DNA from: Chryseobacterium indicum
GTDB lineage: Bacteria; Bacteroidota; Bacteroidia; Flavobacteriales; Weeksellaceae
Direction of reading: 5' to 3'
NCBI RefSeq assembly: GCF_021504595.1
Contig: NZ_JACSGT010000003.1
Location: 496,001-560,000 of the forward strand
DNA length: 64,000 nt
Positions 26,592 through 35,283 of this stretch are shown piece by piece. How positions within the stretch are numbered: position 1 is the stretch's first letter; every line of letters starts with the position of its first letter. The position numbers and the translations under genes are program-made. The notes under the pieces are model-generated. The model was not told the DNA's origin, did not search any database, and saw only the letters and a list, made by a program, of their open reading frames with translations.

Positions 26592-26798
26592 ATGAATACA
26601 TTAACAATACTGTCATTATCTTGGCAACATATTTTGATCGTAGCGATCATCCTGCTTCTTCTTTTCGGAGGTAAAAAAATCCCTGAATTGATGAGAGGTG
26701 TAGGTTCTGGTATCAAAGAATTTAAAGATGCTGTAAAAGAAGAGGACAAACCCGGTTCTGAAAACAAAACAACAAACAACAACTCTTCGAGCAACTAA
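26592..26798 (+). CDS. tatA: Sec-independent translocase subunit TatA/E
   Basis: 68 residues. One N-terminal membrane helix ('WQHILIVAIILLLLFGG') is followed by the hallmark 'FGGKKIPELMRGVGSGIKEF' amphipathic helix and a short charged, Asn-rich tail. TatA multimers form the passage for folded proteins carrying twin-arginine signals. No tatC is seen in the window. The DUF1501 protein at 14230 has a weak Tat-like N-terminus and may be a substrate. It lies between envC and DUF4254, with its own promoter. Confidence 0.93.
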   Translation: MNTLTILSLSWQHILIVAIILLLLFGGKKIPELMRGVGSGIKEFKDAVKEEDKPGSENKTTNNNSSSN

Positions 26799-26814
26799 AA
26801 ATTCTTTACATTCA

Positions 26815-27429
26815 ATGAATTTTACTGAGACTGCATGGAAAGTCTTCAATCAGGCTATTGAAGACTATCACGTGTCTGATGACGTTAACACTCTAATTAA
26901 CAACCCGTTCGAAAAGGATACTTTGGAACGGATTTTGTATGCTAAAAACTGGATTGACACCGTTCAATGGCATTTGGAAGATATAATTAGAGATGAAAAT
27001 ATAGATCCCGCTGAAGCTCTTCAATTGAAAAGAACTATTGACGCTTCCAATCAGAAAAGAACTGATCTGGTAGAATTTATAGACAGCTGGTTTCTTAAAA
27101 AGTTTGAAAATATTACTCCTAAACCTGATGCAAAAATTAATACTGAAACAATCGCCTGGGCGGTAGACAGATTATCAATTCTGGCATTAAAGGTTTATCA
27201 TATGTCGCAGGAAGCATACAGAGAATCGGCTTCTGAAGAGCACAGAGCTGCCTGCAGGGCTAAACTGGATGTTCTTCTTACGCAGCATGAAGATCTTTCT
27301 ACTTCCATTAATCAGTTGCTTGCTGATATCGAGAACGGAAATGTTAAGATGAAAGTGTACAAACAAATGAAAATGTACAATGATGAAAGTCTTAACCCAA
27401 TCCTTTATCAAAAGGGGCAGCAAAAATGA
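26815..27429 (+). CDS. DUF4254 domain-containing protein
   Basis: 204 residues. The DUF4254 pattern is clear: 'AWKVFNQAIEDYH', 'NNPFEKDTLERILYAKNWID', 'VQWHLEDIIRDENIDP' and 'KRTIDASNQKRTDLVEFID'. It is all-helical and has no signal peptide. In Bacteroidota it often sits near glycosyltransferases or envelope genes; its biochemical role is not known. It begins 16 bp after tatA and ends with a TGA overlapping the ATG of the next gene, a small lipoprotein. Confidence 0.9.
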   Translation: MNFTETAWKVFNQAIEDYHVSDDVNTLINNPFEKDTLERILYAKNWIDTVQWHLEDIIRDENIDPAEALQLKRTIDASNQKRTDLVEFIDSWFLKKFENITPKPDAKINTETIAWAVDRLSILALKVYHMSQEAYRESASEEHRAACRAKLDVLLTQHEDLSTSINQLLADIENGNVKMKVYKQMKMYNDESLNPILYQKGQQK

Positions 27430-27884
27430 AACGACTAATTTTTTTTGGAGTATTACTAATTATAACGTCTTCCTGTGCAACGGAAAAACAGAATTTTTCT
27501 CCGTTGTCTAACAGTTTTTATAGCGAAACAAAAGGTTCAGATTCCGATAAAGGAGACAAAAGCAGCATCGAAATTAATGTTCGTGATAATGTAAATGCTT
27601 CCGAAATATCCAATCTTATTGCTACTTTTCCACAGTTTAAGATTACCGCTTTAAATACAGAGATTACTACGTTGAAATACAGTCTTCAGAATTATCTGTA
27701 TGCAATAGACGCCGGAAATCTTCAGGGAAAGAACAGAGCGATAAAAGACTTTGAAAAATCCTATAAAAAAATTCAGAAGCTCAGACAAAATCTTAAAGAG
27801 GACGATAACGAAGTTCTCAACAGATATTTGGTAAGATTAAAAACCAATATTTCTGCAATAGAAGATTCTGTAAAAAGAAATTAA
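27426..27884 (+). CDS. Small uncharacterised lipoprotein
   Basis: 152 residues. The signal peptide ends at lipobox 'TSSC' (Cys17). After a low-complexity Ser/Asp/Lys stretch ('SDSDKGDKSSIEINV') it is mostly helical, with charged repeats near the end ('DFEKSYKKIQKLRQNLKEDD'). No family is recognised. Its ATG overlaps the DUF4254 stop, so the pair is coupled. It probably faces the periplasm. Confidence 0.75.
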   Translation: MKRLIFFGVLLIITSSCATEKQNFSPLSNSFYSETKGSDSDKGDKSSIEINVRDNVNASEISNLIATFPQFKITALNTEITTLKYSLQNYLYAIDAGNLQGKNRAIKDFEKSYKKIQKLRQNLKEDDNEVLNRYLVRLKTNISAIEDSVKRN

Positions 27885-27902
27885 AAAACTAATTGGGAAT
27901 TA

Positions 27903-28499
27903 ATGATTAAAATTCAGGCGGAATCTAACGTTCCAACGGAATACGGAACGTTCCGAATGATCGCGCTCTCTGAAAACGAAAACGACTGGATGCCTCATAT
28001 GGCAATTGTTGCGGAAAATACGGATTTTTCCAAACCTGTAAACGTTCGTTTTCACTCAGAATGCATTACCGGAGAAGTTTTCCATTCCAAAAAATGTGAA
28101 TGTGGCCAGCAATTAGATGCTGCCATGAAATACATCCATGAAAATGGAGGAATTATTATTTATCTTCGACAGGAAGGTAGAAATATCGGGATCATCAATA
28201 AATTAAAAGCATACTCTTTACAGGAAAAAGGTTTTGATACCGTAGAAGCGAATTTAAAACTCGGGCTTCCTGCAGACGACAGAAACTTTGGTGTGGCTAT
28301 TGAAATCCTGAATTTATTGGGGGTAAAAGATATCAATCTGCTTACCAATAATCCTGAAAAAGTAAAATACGTTACCGAAAGCAATATCCACCTCAACTCA
28401 AGGGTTCCTTTGCAGATTCCTGCAAACGAGATCAGTAAAGGATATTTGCAGACAAAAAAAGATTATTTCGGTCATCTTCTTGATGATAATGACAAGTAA
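27903..28499 (+). CDS. ribA: GTP cyclohydrolase II
   Basis: 198 residues, the stand-alone size without a fused DHBP synthase. The zinc cysteines are in 'FHSECITGEVFHSKKCECG'. 'LRQEGRNIGI' contains the catalytic Arg and nucleotide contacts, and 'LLTNNPEKV' is the RibA C-terminal motif. It converts GTP to the first pyrimidine of riboflavin synthesis, releasing formate and pyrophosphate. It is the last gene of the DUF4292-EnvC-TatA run, followed by a strong terminator. The second step enzymes are not in the window. Confidence 0.95.
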   Translation: MIKIQAESNVPTEYGTFRMIALSENENDWMPHMAIVAENTDFSKPVNVRFHSECITGEVFHSKKCECGQQLDAAMKYIHENGGIIIYLRQEGRNIGIINKLKAYSLQEKGFDTVEANLKLGLPADDRNFGVAIEILNLLGVKDINLLTNNPEKVKYVTESNIHLNSRVPLQIPANEISKGYLQTKKDYFGHLLDDNDK

Positions 28500-28518
28500 A
28501 ATAATTATATAAAAAAAG

Positions 28519-28550
28519 CAAAGCTCCGGAATTTCTTCCGGAGCTTTTTT
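28519..28550. terminator. Bidirectional terminator after ribA
   Basis: Stem AAGCTCCGGAA with TTCCGGAGCTT, loop TTTC, A run before and T run after. The convergent lipoprotein gene ends 31 bp on. Confidence 0.8.
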
Positions 28551-28580
28551 GTAATTATAAAAAACTGAAAAGATATATTC

Positions 28581-29111
28581 TTACTTTGTAACCACGGTGT
28601 TGATTACTTTAGAGTCATCAAGATTATAGTATTTAACTACACTGTTATAGTCTTCATAATTAACACCTGAATTTTTTGAACCGCTTGCAGGAACTAAAAC
28701 AATTCTGAATTTTTGATTGTTTAAATACTGATTGGCTTCTGCTGTGGTTAAACCTGTTGCCAGATTGAAATTCTCATCATCAATTCTGATTTGTACATTT
28801 TGACTGTCAAAAACAAAATTGTACTGAAACTCTCTGTTGGTAGGCATTCCCGTTGAATTAGGAATATATTCCATTTTAGGAATTAACTGCCATGCAGCAC
28901 CTAAATTTCTGTAAACCAAAACTACATCTGTGCTTTGTATATTGATACCCTGTGTGAAGGCATAACTGTTTGCGGAAGTAAAACTGCCGGTAACATCACG
29001 CATCTTAGAATACGTATCATTATCCTGAGTAACAGTATCATTACTATTATCGCAGCTGAATATAAATAAGCTTACAAAAGCCATTATTAAGATTGGAAGA
29101 ATTTTTTTCAT
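28581..29111 (-). CDS. Uncharacterised lipoprotein
   Basis: 176 residues. The signal peptide ends at lipobox 'IFSC' (Cys20), followed by an Asp/Asn/Thr linker. The mature part has alternating strands and turns ('FNLATGLTTAEANQYLNNQ', 'SGVNYEDYNSVVKYYNLDD'). No family is recognised with confidence. It is a single gene, convergent with ribA and divergent from the GH3 gene. It probably lies in the outer membrane or periplasm. Confidence 0.75.
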   Translation of the reverse strand: MKKILPILIMAFVSLFIFSCDNSNDTVTQDNDTYSKMRDVTGSFTSANSYAFTQGINIQSTDVVLVYRNLGAAWQLIPKMEYIPNSTGMPTNREFQYNFVFDSQNVQIRIDDENFNLATGLTTAEANQYLNNQKFRIVLVPASGSKNSGVNYEDYNSVVKYYNLDDSKVINTVVTK

Positions 29112-29180
29112 TTTATAAAAGTTTAGTTGTTTATTATTTATAATCCGTATTCAAATCATATACCAAAAATTACAAAAACA

Positions 29181-29212
29181 TTGTTTTCATGATTTTTTTA
29201 ATTGTATTTTTG
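29181..29212 (+). promoter_or_regulatory. Bacteroidota promoter for the GH3 gene
   Basis: TTG at 29181-29183 and an exact TATTTTTG at 29205-29212, 21 bp apart. It sits on the in-frame TTG at 29202, which argues that translation starts at the ATG at 29229. Confidence 0.65.
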
Positions 29213-29228
29213 TTCTTATTCAAAAATT

Positions 29229-30923
29229 ATGAAGAAACTTATTTACAGTTCACTTTTCATTTTCATATTCTCAAGCTCAAAAATATCAGCTCAATATCAG
29301 CCTAAAAACATTTCCAAAGACGATCTGAAAAAGGCAAACCAATGGGTTGACAAAACCTATAAGAACCTTTCTCAGGACGAAAAACTCGGACAGCTTTTCA
29401 TTGTGGCACTTTACACCAACAGAGGAGAAAGTGAAATTGAAAAAGTAAGAAATATCGTCACCAATGATAAAATCGGGGGACTGATCCTGATGCAGGACGA
29501 TGCAGCAAAAGAAATTACGCTGGTAAATGAATTTCAGCAGAAATCAAAAGTCCCTTTAATGATCGGGATGGATGCGGAATGGGGACTGTACCAGAGAATT
29601 GCTACAGCACACAAATTTCCGTGGGCAATGACTTTGGGAGCTATTCAGGATAAAAGTTTAATTGAAAAAATGTCGGCTAAAATTGCGGAAGACTGTCACC
29701 GAATGTGCATCAACTGGGATTTTGCGCCGGTTGTGGATGTAAATACCAATCCCAACAACCCTATTATCGGAAACAGAAGTTTCGGTTCGGAAGTAAGTAA
29801 TGTGGTGAATTCTGCATCAGCTTATGCAAACGGACTTCAGAATAATAATATTTTAGCTGCAATTAAGCATTTTCCGGGACACGGAGATACAAGTACAGAT
29901 TCTCATGCAGATCTTCCTTTAATTGCTCACAATTTAGACCGACTTAACGCTGTTGAATTAGCACCTTATAAAGCACTTATCAATCAGGGAATCGGCGGTG
30001 TTATGGTGGCTCATTTATATGTTCCTGCATTGGAAACCACCAAAGGAATTCCTGCTTCCGTTTCTAAAAACATCATCACCGGACTGTTGAAAAATAAGCT
30101 TGGATACAAAGGGTTAATTATTACCGACGCTCTTAATATGGGGGCTGTTGCGAACAGATACAAACCCGGAGAACTCGATGCAATGGCTTTTAAAGCAGGT
30201 AACGATATTATGTTGTTTTCTCAGGGTGTTGCAGAAGGAAAAAAATTAATTCAGAAAGCTATTGAAAGTGGTGAAATTTCACAGTCCAGAGTAGAGGAAA
30301 GTGTGAAAAAGATCCTTTTAACCAAATATTTTTTAGGACTTGATAAATACACCCCTAAAAATCCTGAAAATATTAATACAGACTTAAATAACGACTCTCA
30401 CAAAACTTTAGTTCAGAATCTCTATTCAAATGCGATCACTTTACTGAAGGATGAAAAAAAACTGCTCCCATTAAACGGAAAACAAATATATTACGTTCCG
30501 TTGGAAGAAGCTCCTTATCAGACATTTGTCAATCGATTAGGTTCAAATATTACAATTAAAAAAGCTGATGAAATTGCTACGATTCCTGCAAATTCTACAG
30601 TAATTGTCGGTTTCCATAAAGATAATTCTACGGCTTACAAACCGTATAAAATTTCAGACGCTTCAAAGAAAGTGTTATCCGATCTTACGAAAAACAAAAA
30701 TGTTATTCTTAACGTTTTCGGAAGTGCTTACGCCTTGAAAGATATTGATATTTCAAAGGTTTCAACCGTTCTGGTTTCGTATGAAAACAATGAAGACTCG
30801 ATGAACGCAACAGCCGATGCATTCAACGGAAAAACAAAAATCCAAGGCAGGCTTCCTGTTTTGGTAAATGATACTTTGAAGGCAGGGATGGGAATTGATC
30901 TCATTCCAGCAATTGTAAAATAA
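29229..30923 (+). CDS. Glycoside hydrolase family 3, beta-N-acetylhexosaminidase-like (NagZ type)
   Basis: 564 residues from the ATG at 29229; the in-frame TTG at 29202 lies in the promoter and is rejected. A signal peptide ('SSLFIFIFSSSKISAQ') directs export. The GH3 barrel has 'IGMDAEWGL', 'NWDFAPVVDVN', the NagZ-type loop 'KHFPGHGDTSTDSH' (His general acid) and nucleophile Asp in 'LIITDALNMGAV'. A C-terminal alpha/beta domain begins near residue 395. It likely trims beta-GlcNAc from peptidoglycan fragments or other amino-sugar glycans. E. coli NagZ is smaller and cytoplasmic, so this longer secreted form is of the Bacteroidota type. Confidence 0.9.
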   Translation: MKKLIYSSLFIFIFSSSKISAQYQPKNISKDDLKKANQWVDKTYKNLSQDEKLGQLFIVALYTNRGESEIEKVRNIVTNDKIGGLILMQDDAAKEITLVNEFQQKSKVPLMIGMDAEWGLYQRIATAHKFPWAMTLGAIQDKSLIEKMSAKIAEDCHRMCINWDFAPVVDVNTNPNNPIIGNRSFGSEVSNVVNSASAYANGLQNNNILAAIKHFPGHGDTSTDSHADLPLIAHNLDRLNAVELAPYKALINQGIGGVMVAHLYVPALETTKGIPASVSKNIITGLLKNKLGYKGLIITDALNMGAVANRYKPGELDAMAFKAGNDIMLFSQGVAEGKKLIQKAIESGEISQSRVEESVKKILLTKYFLGLDKYTPKNPENINTDLNNDSHKTLVQNLYSNAITLLKDEKKLLPLNGKQIYYVPLEEAPYQTFVNRLGSNITIKKADEIATIPANSTVIVGFHKDNSTAYKPYKISDASKKVLSDLTKNKNVILNVFGSAYALKDIDISKVSTVLVSYENNEDSMNATADAFNGKTKIQGRLPVLVNDTLKAGMGIDLIPAIVK

Positions 30924-30967
30924 AGGTGTGAATTCTAAAATTTACAACATCAAAACCCCAAAAATAA

Positions 30968-32116
30968 ATGAAAATAGGCATACTTTGCTATCCCACCTAC
31001 GGAGGAAGCGGAATTGTAGCAACAGAACTCGGAATGTCGCTTGCCAACAAAGGCTATGAAGTCCACTTCATCAGCAGTGCATTACCTGCGAGATTAGATA
31101 TTACCAATCCAAATATTTTCTTTCACAGGGTAAATGTTCAGACTTATCCGCTTTTCCAGTATCAGCCGTATGATATTGCGCTGAGCTCGATGATTTACCG
31201 AGTCGTGAATCTCTACAAACTGGATCTGCTTCATGCACACTACGCGATTCCTTACGCTTATGCTGCTTTTACAGCCAAACAGATGCTGAAGGAAGATGAT
31301 AATGATATTCCCTTGGTAACAACGCTTCACGGGACAGACATTACATTGGTCGGGCAGCATCCAAGTTACAAACACGCTGTAGAATTCTCCATCAACCAGT
31401 CGGATGCGATCACTTCGGTGTCGGAAAGTCTGAAAAGAGATACGCTCCAGTTCTTTAAGATTAAAAAAGAAATTCAGGTGATTACGAATTTTATTGATAA
31501 TTCTGAATTTGACGAATGCAACGAATGCCAGAGAACACAGTTTGCCAATCCGGACGAAAAAATCCTGATCCACGTATCTAACCTGCGTCCTGTAAAACGT
31601 GTGGAAGAAGTATTGCAGATTTTCAAGAACGTTCAGAAAAAGGTAAAATCCAAGCTTATCATCATCGGAGAAGGTCCCGATATGGAGAAAGTAAACCAGT
31701 TTCTGGAAGAAAATCCGGATCTGATTTCAAAAATCCGTCTTTTGGGTAAAGTAAATGATCTTTACCGGATTCTTCAGCTTTCGGATGTGTTTTTACTGCC
31801 TTCCGAACAGGAAAGTTTCGGTCTTGCTGCACTGGAAGCAATGGCAGCCAATACTCCGGTCATCAGCTCGAATGCAGGAGGAATTCCGGAAGTAAACATT
31901 CAGGGAGAAACAGGTTTTCTTGCCGAGATCGGAAATGTGGAAGCGATGAGCAATTACACGATTAAACTACTGAGCAACGATGAGCTTCTGGCGAAAATGA
32001 AAGTCAATGCAAAAGAACAGGCGATAAAATTCGACCTTAAAAATATTCTTCCGATCTACGAAGAAATGTACAGAACTACCATCGAAAATTTCAAAAGTGA
32101 ACTAACCAAAGCATAG
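30968..32116 (+). CDS. bshA: N-acetyl-alpha-D-glucosaminyl L-malate synthase
   Basis: 382 residues of glycosyltransferase family 4. 'CYPTYGGSGIVATELGMSLA' is the characteristic BshA N-terminus. 'TLHGTDITLVGQHPSY' and 'PSEQESFGLAALEAMA' mark the donor site for UDP-GlcNAc. The enzyme joins GlcNAc to malate, the first step of bacillithiol synthesis. Many Bacteroidota make this thiol, but bshB and bshC are not in the window. A terminator follows about 85 bp later. Confidence 0.94.
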   Translation: MKIGILCYPTYGGSGIVATELGMSLANKGYEVHFISSALPARLDITNPNIFFHRVNVQTYPLFQYQPYDIALSSMIYRVVNLYKLDLLHAHYAIPYAYAAFTAKQMLKEDDNDIPLVTTLHGTDITLVGQHPSYKHAVEFSINQSDAITSVSESLKRDTLQFFKIKKEIQVITNFIDNSEFDECNECQRTQFANPDEKILIHVSNLRPVKRVEEVLQIFKNVQKKVKSKLIIIGEGPDMEKVNQFLEENPDLISKIRLLGKVNDLYRILQLSDVFLLPSEQESFGLAALEAMAANTPVISSNAGGIPEVNIQGETGFLAEIGNVEAMSNYTIKLLSNDELLAKMKVNAKEQAIKFDLKNILPIYEEMYRTTIENFKSELTKA

Positions 32117-32150
32117 TTTTATATTGAAAAAATTTGGAATTGGAATTACA

Positions 32151-32183
32151 AAACCTCACAGGTTTTAAAAACCTGTGAGGTTT
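32151..32183. repeat. 33-bp perfect palindrome
   Basis: 16-bp arms (AAACCTCACAGGTTTT and its inverse) around one A. It lies 34 bp after bshA. It is similar in form to 21345-21375 and is a type I recognise as dispersed in Bacteroidota. Confidence 0.6.
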
Positions 32184-32200
32184 ATACCATAAAAAACAGG

Positions 32201-32230
32201 GGCTGCATTCAAAAGGATGCAGCCTTTTTT
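32201..32230 (+). terminator. Rho-independent terminator after bshA
   Basis: Stem GGCTGCAT with ATGCAGCC, an 8-nt loop and six T. Confidence 0.8.
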
Positions 32231-32375
32231 GTGCAGCCAGTTTTTGAAGATTAATATTTTTCATGCAAACAATTATTTTCCATGAAAAAATTTATAAATT
32301 TTGAATTACTTGTAAAATAATTTTATTATTTAACTGATTTTTAAATACTTAATATCATTCAAATCATTTTTATTC

Positions 32376-32383
32376 TATATTTG
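32376..32383 (+). promoter_or_regulatory. Bacteroidota -7 box (TATATTTG) for the DUF2851 operon
   Basis: Exact consensus, 12 bp before the ATG at 32396. Confidence 0.5.
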
Positions 32384-32395
32384 CAGTAAACACTC

Positions 32396-33670
32396 ATGAC
32401 CGAAAAACTACTGCAATATCTCTGGAACTATAAAGTGTTCAAGCATTTCGACTTCAAAGATCTTGAAGGCAATCCCGTTGAAATTTCAGACTTCGGAAAA
32501 TGGAATACAGATTCCGGTCCGGATTTTCTGGCGGCGAAGGTAAAGATCAATGAAATTACTTTTGCAGGAAATATTGAACTTCACGTAAAATCTTCCGACT
32601 GGATCTTTCACAACCATTCACACGATCCAAACTATCAGAATATAATTCTCCATGTTGTTTTTCAGAACGATTGTGAAATTGAGGAACTGAAAAACAGAAA
32701 TATCCCGACTCTGGAATTAAAAGACCACATCGACGAAAATATTCTGTGGAAATATGAAAAACTGATTGGTGGAACTCAGTTTATTCCCTGCGAAAATATT
32801 TTTGATCCCGGCAAAATTCCTGTTCATTTTCATGAAGAAAATGTTCTTAAAAAACTGGCGGAGAAATCTTTAGAATTTGAGAAGAATTTAGCTCAGTTTA
32901 AAAATAATTTTGAAGCCGTTTTATTTCATTCTTTAGCCTATTCTTTCGGATTAAAGGTGAATGCATTTATTTTCAGGCAAATTGCGGAAAGCATAGATTT
33001 TACCATCATTAATAAGATCCGGCAAAACGAAACCCAGCTGGAAGCTTTATTTTTCGGAGTTTCCGGCTGGCTGGAAAATCCGGAGGATGAAACGATGAAA
33101 ATCTGGAAGCGGGAATTTGATTTTATTAAGGCTAAATTTAACATTTCCAATCTTAAATTTCATCCTAAATTTCTCCGATTACGACCACCCAATTTTCCTA
33201 CGCTCCGTTTGTCGCAGTTGGCAAATCTCTATTTCACACATCAGAATTTATTTTCAAAAATAATTCATGTTAAAAATACAGGGGAGCTTTTCGAAATTTT
33301 TAAGGATGTAAAAGCTTCGGAATACTGGAATAATCATTATAATTTCGGAAAAATATCATCGGTAAATCAGACCAAAGTTGTTTCGCAGGATTTTATAGAA
33401 TTAATTATTTTAAACACCATTTTACCTTTAAAATATACCTATCACCAATATCACAACGAAGAAATTGCTGAAGAAATTCTGTTTTTTTACAAAAAACTTC
33501 CGTCCGAAAAAAATTCAGTTATTACGGATTGGAAAAAGCTGGACTTGAAGTGTAAAACGGCACTGGAATCGCAAAGCCTGATTTATCATTTTAAAAATTC
33601 CTGTGAAGAAAAAAATTGCTTAAATTGCGGTATTGGATTTAAAATTTTAAAAGAATCTTCAAATGCTTGA
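32396..33670 (+). CDS. DUF2851 family protein
   Basis: 424 residues. The N-terminus 'EKLLQYLWNYKVF' and 'GKWNTDSGPDFLAAKVKI' with 'GNIELHVKSSDW' and 'NIILHVVF' define DUF2851. The spacing of Asp, Glu and Lys in this block resembles a PD-(D/E)XK nuclease core, but that is only a fold-level impression. The C-terminus has two pairs of cysteines ('EEKNCLNCGIG'). No signal peptide. The function is unknown. It overlaps the PspC-like gene by 8 bp, heading a three-gene operon. Confidence 0.88.
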   Translation: MTEKLLQYLWNYKVFKHFDFKDLEGNPVEISDFGKWNTDSGPDFLAAKVKINEITFAGNIELHVKSSDWIFHNHSHDPNYQNIILHVVFQNDCEIEELKNRNIPTLELKDHIDENILWKYEKLIGGTQFIPCENIFDPGKIPVHFHEENVLKKLAEKSLEFEKNLAQFKNNFEAVLFHSLAYSFGLKVNAFIFRQIAESIDFTIINKIRQNETQLEALFFGVSGWLENPEDETMKIWKREFDFIKAKFNISNLKFHPKFLRLRPPNFPTLRLSQLANLYFTHQNLFSKIIHVKNTGELFEIFKDVKASEYWNNHYNFGKISSVNQTKVVSQDFIELIILNTILPLKYTYHQYHNEEIAEEILFFYKKLPSEKNSVITDWKKLDLKCKTALESQSLIYHFKNSCEEKNCLNCGIGFKILKESSNA

Positions 33671-33884
33671 TAATATCCGCCATAAAATGGAAAGAGAATG
33701 GTTTGGCGTTCTTACAAGAACGGGCGCAAAACTCGGAATTCCTGTTTCTAAACTGAGAGTTTTTTTCATCTACTCTACTTTTGCCACGGCAGGATTTTTC
33801 TTTTTAATTTATCTGGGACTGGCATTCACACTTTGGGTAAAGGATATTTTCATTACCAGAAGACCCAATGTTTTTGATTTATAA
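33663..33884 (+). CDS. PspC-domain small membrane protein
   Basis: 73 residues. 'GAKLGIPVSKLRVFFIYS' followed by one or two membrane segments ('FATAGFFFLIYLGLAFTLWV') matches the PspC domain of phage-shock and sporulation regulators. It is too short to carry any partner domain. It starts inside the DUF2851 gene (8-bp overlap) and is followed after 2 bp by the GNAT gene. It probably sits in the inner membrane; a stress-sensing role would be by analogy only. Confidence 0.82.
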   Translation: MLDNIRHKMEREWFGVLTRTGAKLGIPVSKLRVFFIYSTFATAGFFFLIYLGLAFTLWVKDIFITRRPNVFDL

Positions 33885-33886
33885 TT

Positions 33887-34399
33887 ATGGAATTTCTGCA
33901 GATTACATCAACGGAAGATTACAGGGTTCAGGAGATTTTTGAGGCTTACTGCAAAACGTTTCCGGAAGATGAAAGAAGAGACTGGAACAAATTATTTCCG
34001 CTGTTCTCACACCCTAAAGTGAAAATAATTTCTGTGCTTCACGAAGCTAAAAATATTGGCTACCTCATCATCTGGGAACTCAGCCATTTTGCTTTTGTGG
34101 AACATTTTGAAGTGTTTGAAGAATTCAGAAGCCGGAAACTGGGATCACATATCACCAACTATCTTTTTGAAAATTATCCCAGAATTGTTCTGGAAATAGA
34201 ACACGGGCATTTAACAGAAGATACGAAAAGACGCTATTCTTTTTATCAGAAAAACGGGTTCAGCCTGATTGATGAAATGTACGTTCAGCCAAGTTACGGC
34301 GAAGGAAAAAATCCTTTGAATTTATGGCTTCTTGCTAATTATCAGCCCGAAAATCTAAAGGAAGTAAAAGACGAAATCTACGATATCGTTTATCATTAA
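33887..34399 (+). CDS. GNAT-family N-acetyltransferase
   Basis: 170 residues. The GNAT fold is suggested by 'KNIGYLIIWELSHFAFVEHF', 'FEEFRSRKLGSHITNYLF' (acetyl-CoA loop, imperfect: RKLGS for Q/RxxGxG/A), 'IVLEIEHG' and 'RRYSFYQKNGF'. It transfers an acetyl group to an unknown amine. It is the third gene of the DUF2851-PspC operon, and a terminator follows its stop. Confidence 0.85.
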   Translation: MEFLQITSTEDYRVQEIFEAYCKTFPEDERRDWNKLFPLFSHPKVKIISVLHEAKNIGYLIIWELSHFAFVEHFEVFEEFRSRKLGSHITNYLFENYPRIVLEIEHGHLTEDTKRRYSFYQKNGFSLIDEMYVQPSYGEGKNPLNLWLLANYQPENLKEVKDEIYDIVYH

Positions 34400-34404
34400 A
34401 ATAT

Positions 34405-34439
34405 AAAATCCGAAGTTTCAAATGCTTCGGATTTTTTTC
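34405..34439. terminator. Bidirectional terminator between GNAT and SIMPL genes
   Basis: A 10-bp stem (AAATCCGAAG with CTTCGGATTT), a 9-nt loop and a T run. The two genes converge here. Confidence 0.8.
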
Positions 34440-34448
34440 AGTTAAAAA

Positions 34449-35183
34449 CTAATTTACCTGATATTCCAGCTTTATGGTAATACTTGCTTCCTTATCTTTT
34501 GAAGCGGTATTAAAGGTTCCTCCATAAGAATAATCTTCATTGGAATTCGGAGCCGTGATCTGGATAACACCCATGGTTGCTTTTTTCAGATTTCCCAGAC
34601 TGCTTCCTGAATTTTCAGCAATTCTTTCCGCGCGTTCTTTAGCATCTTTTGTGGCAGAGGCAATCATTTCCTGTTTTACCGTTGCTAATTTGGTATAGAA
34701 ATAATTTGGCGAAGACGATGTAAATTCTATTCCTCTGTTGATAATTTCCGTAATATTTCTCGAAAGATTTTCGATTTTCGCCACTTCTTTACTTTCAATC
34801 GATACAGTCTGCGTAAGGTTGTATCCGGTAAATTCATTCTGAACGTTATTCCCGTTATTATCTGTATAATTTTTGAACTGTTTCTGGATATCAACAGAAG
34901 AAAAAACAATCTCATTTTGCTTTACTCCTTTTGATAATAAATAATCGTTGATGGTTTTTCGGTCTAAAGCCAGTTCATCATAAGCCGATTTCAGGTCAAA
35001 ATTATTCTTAGAAAAACTTCCCGACCACGTAATAAGATCAGAAGTAAATTGCTTGGTTCCCAAACCCGTTACAGAAATGGTATTTTCAGATTTGTTTCTG
35101 TTCTTAATGGCGTTTCCTAAAAGTCCGAGACCAATAACGAAACCCAATGCTGCAATAGCAATCGAAAGAATGTTTTTATTCAT
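34449..35183 (-). CDS. SIMPL (DUF541) domain protein
   Basis: 244 residues. An N-terminal membrane anchor or uncleaved signal ('ILSIAIAALGFVIGLGLLGN') is followed by the SIMPL/DUF541 domain: 'TISVTGLGTKQFTSDLITWSG', split over positions ~35-55, then 'KSAYDELALDRKTINDYLLSK', 'VFSSVDIQKQF', 'GYNLTQTVSI' and 'KDAKERAERIAENSG'. Members are envelope proteins linked to oxidative or signalling roles in other bacteria. It is a single gene, convergent with the GNAT operon. Confidence 0.9.
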   Translation of the reverse strand: MNKNILSIAIAALGFVIGLGLLGNAIKNRNKSENTISVTGLGTKQFTSDLITWSGSFSKNNFDLKSAYDELALDRKTINDYLLSKGVKQNEIVFSSVDIQKQFKNYTDNNGNNVQNEFTGYNLTQTVSIESKEVAKIENLSRNITEIINRGIEFTSSSPNYFYTKLATVKQEMIASATKDAKERAERIAENSGSSLGNLKKATMGVIQITAPNSNEDYSYGGTFNTASKDKEASITIKLEYQVN

Positions 35184-35283
35184 AAAAATTTGTGAATTTG
35201 TTTGTTACAATAATTTTAATGTCTGTTTACTGAAACTATTGCATCAATTCTTATTCCAAATTTTAAGATTTCCTTAACATTTA

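Noticed and set aside
29202..29228. N-terminal extension of the GH3 protein
   Set aside because: It overlaps the -7 promoter box. The ATG at 29229 starts a standard signal peptide.
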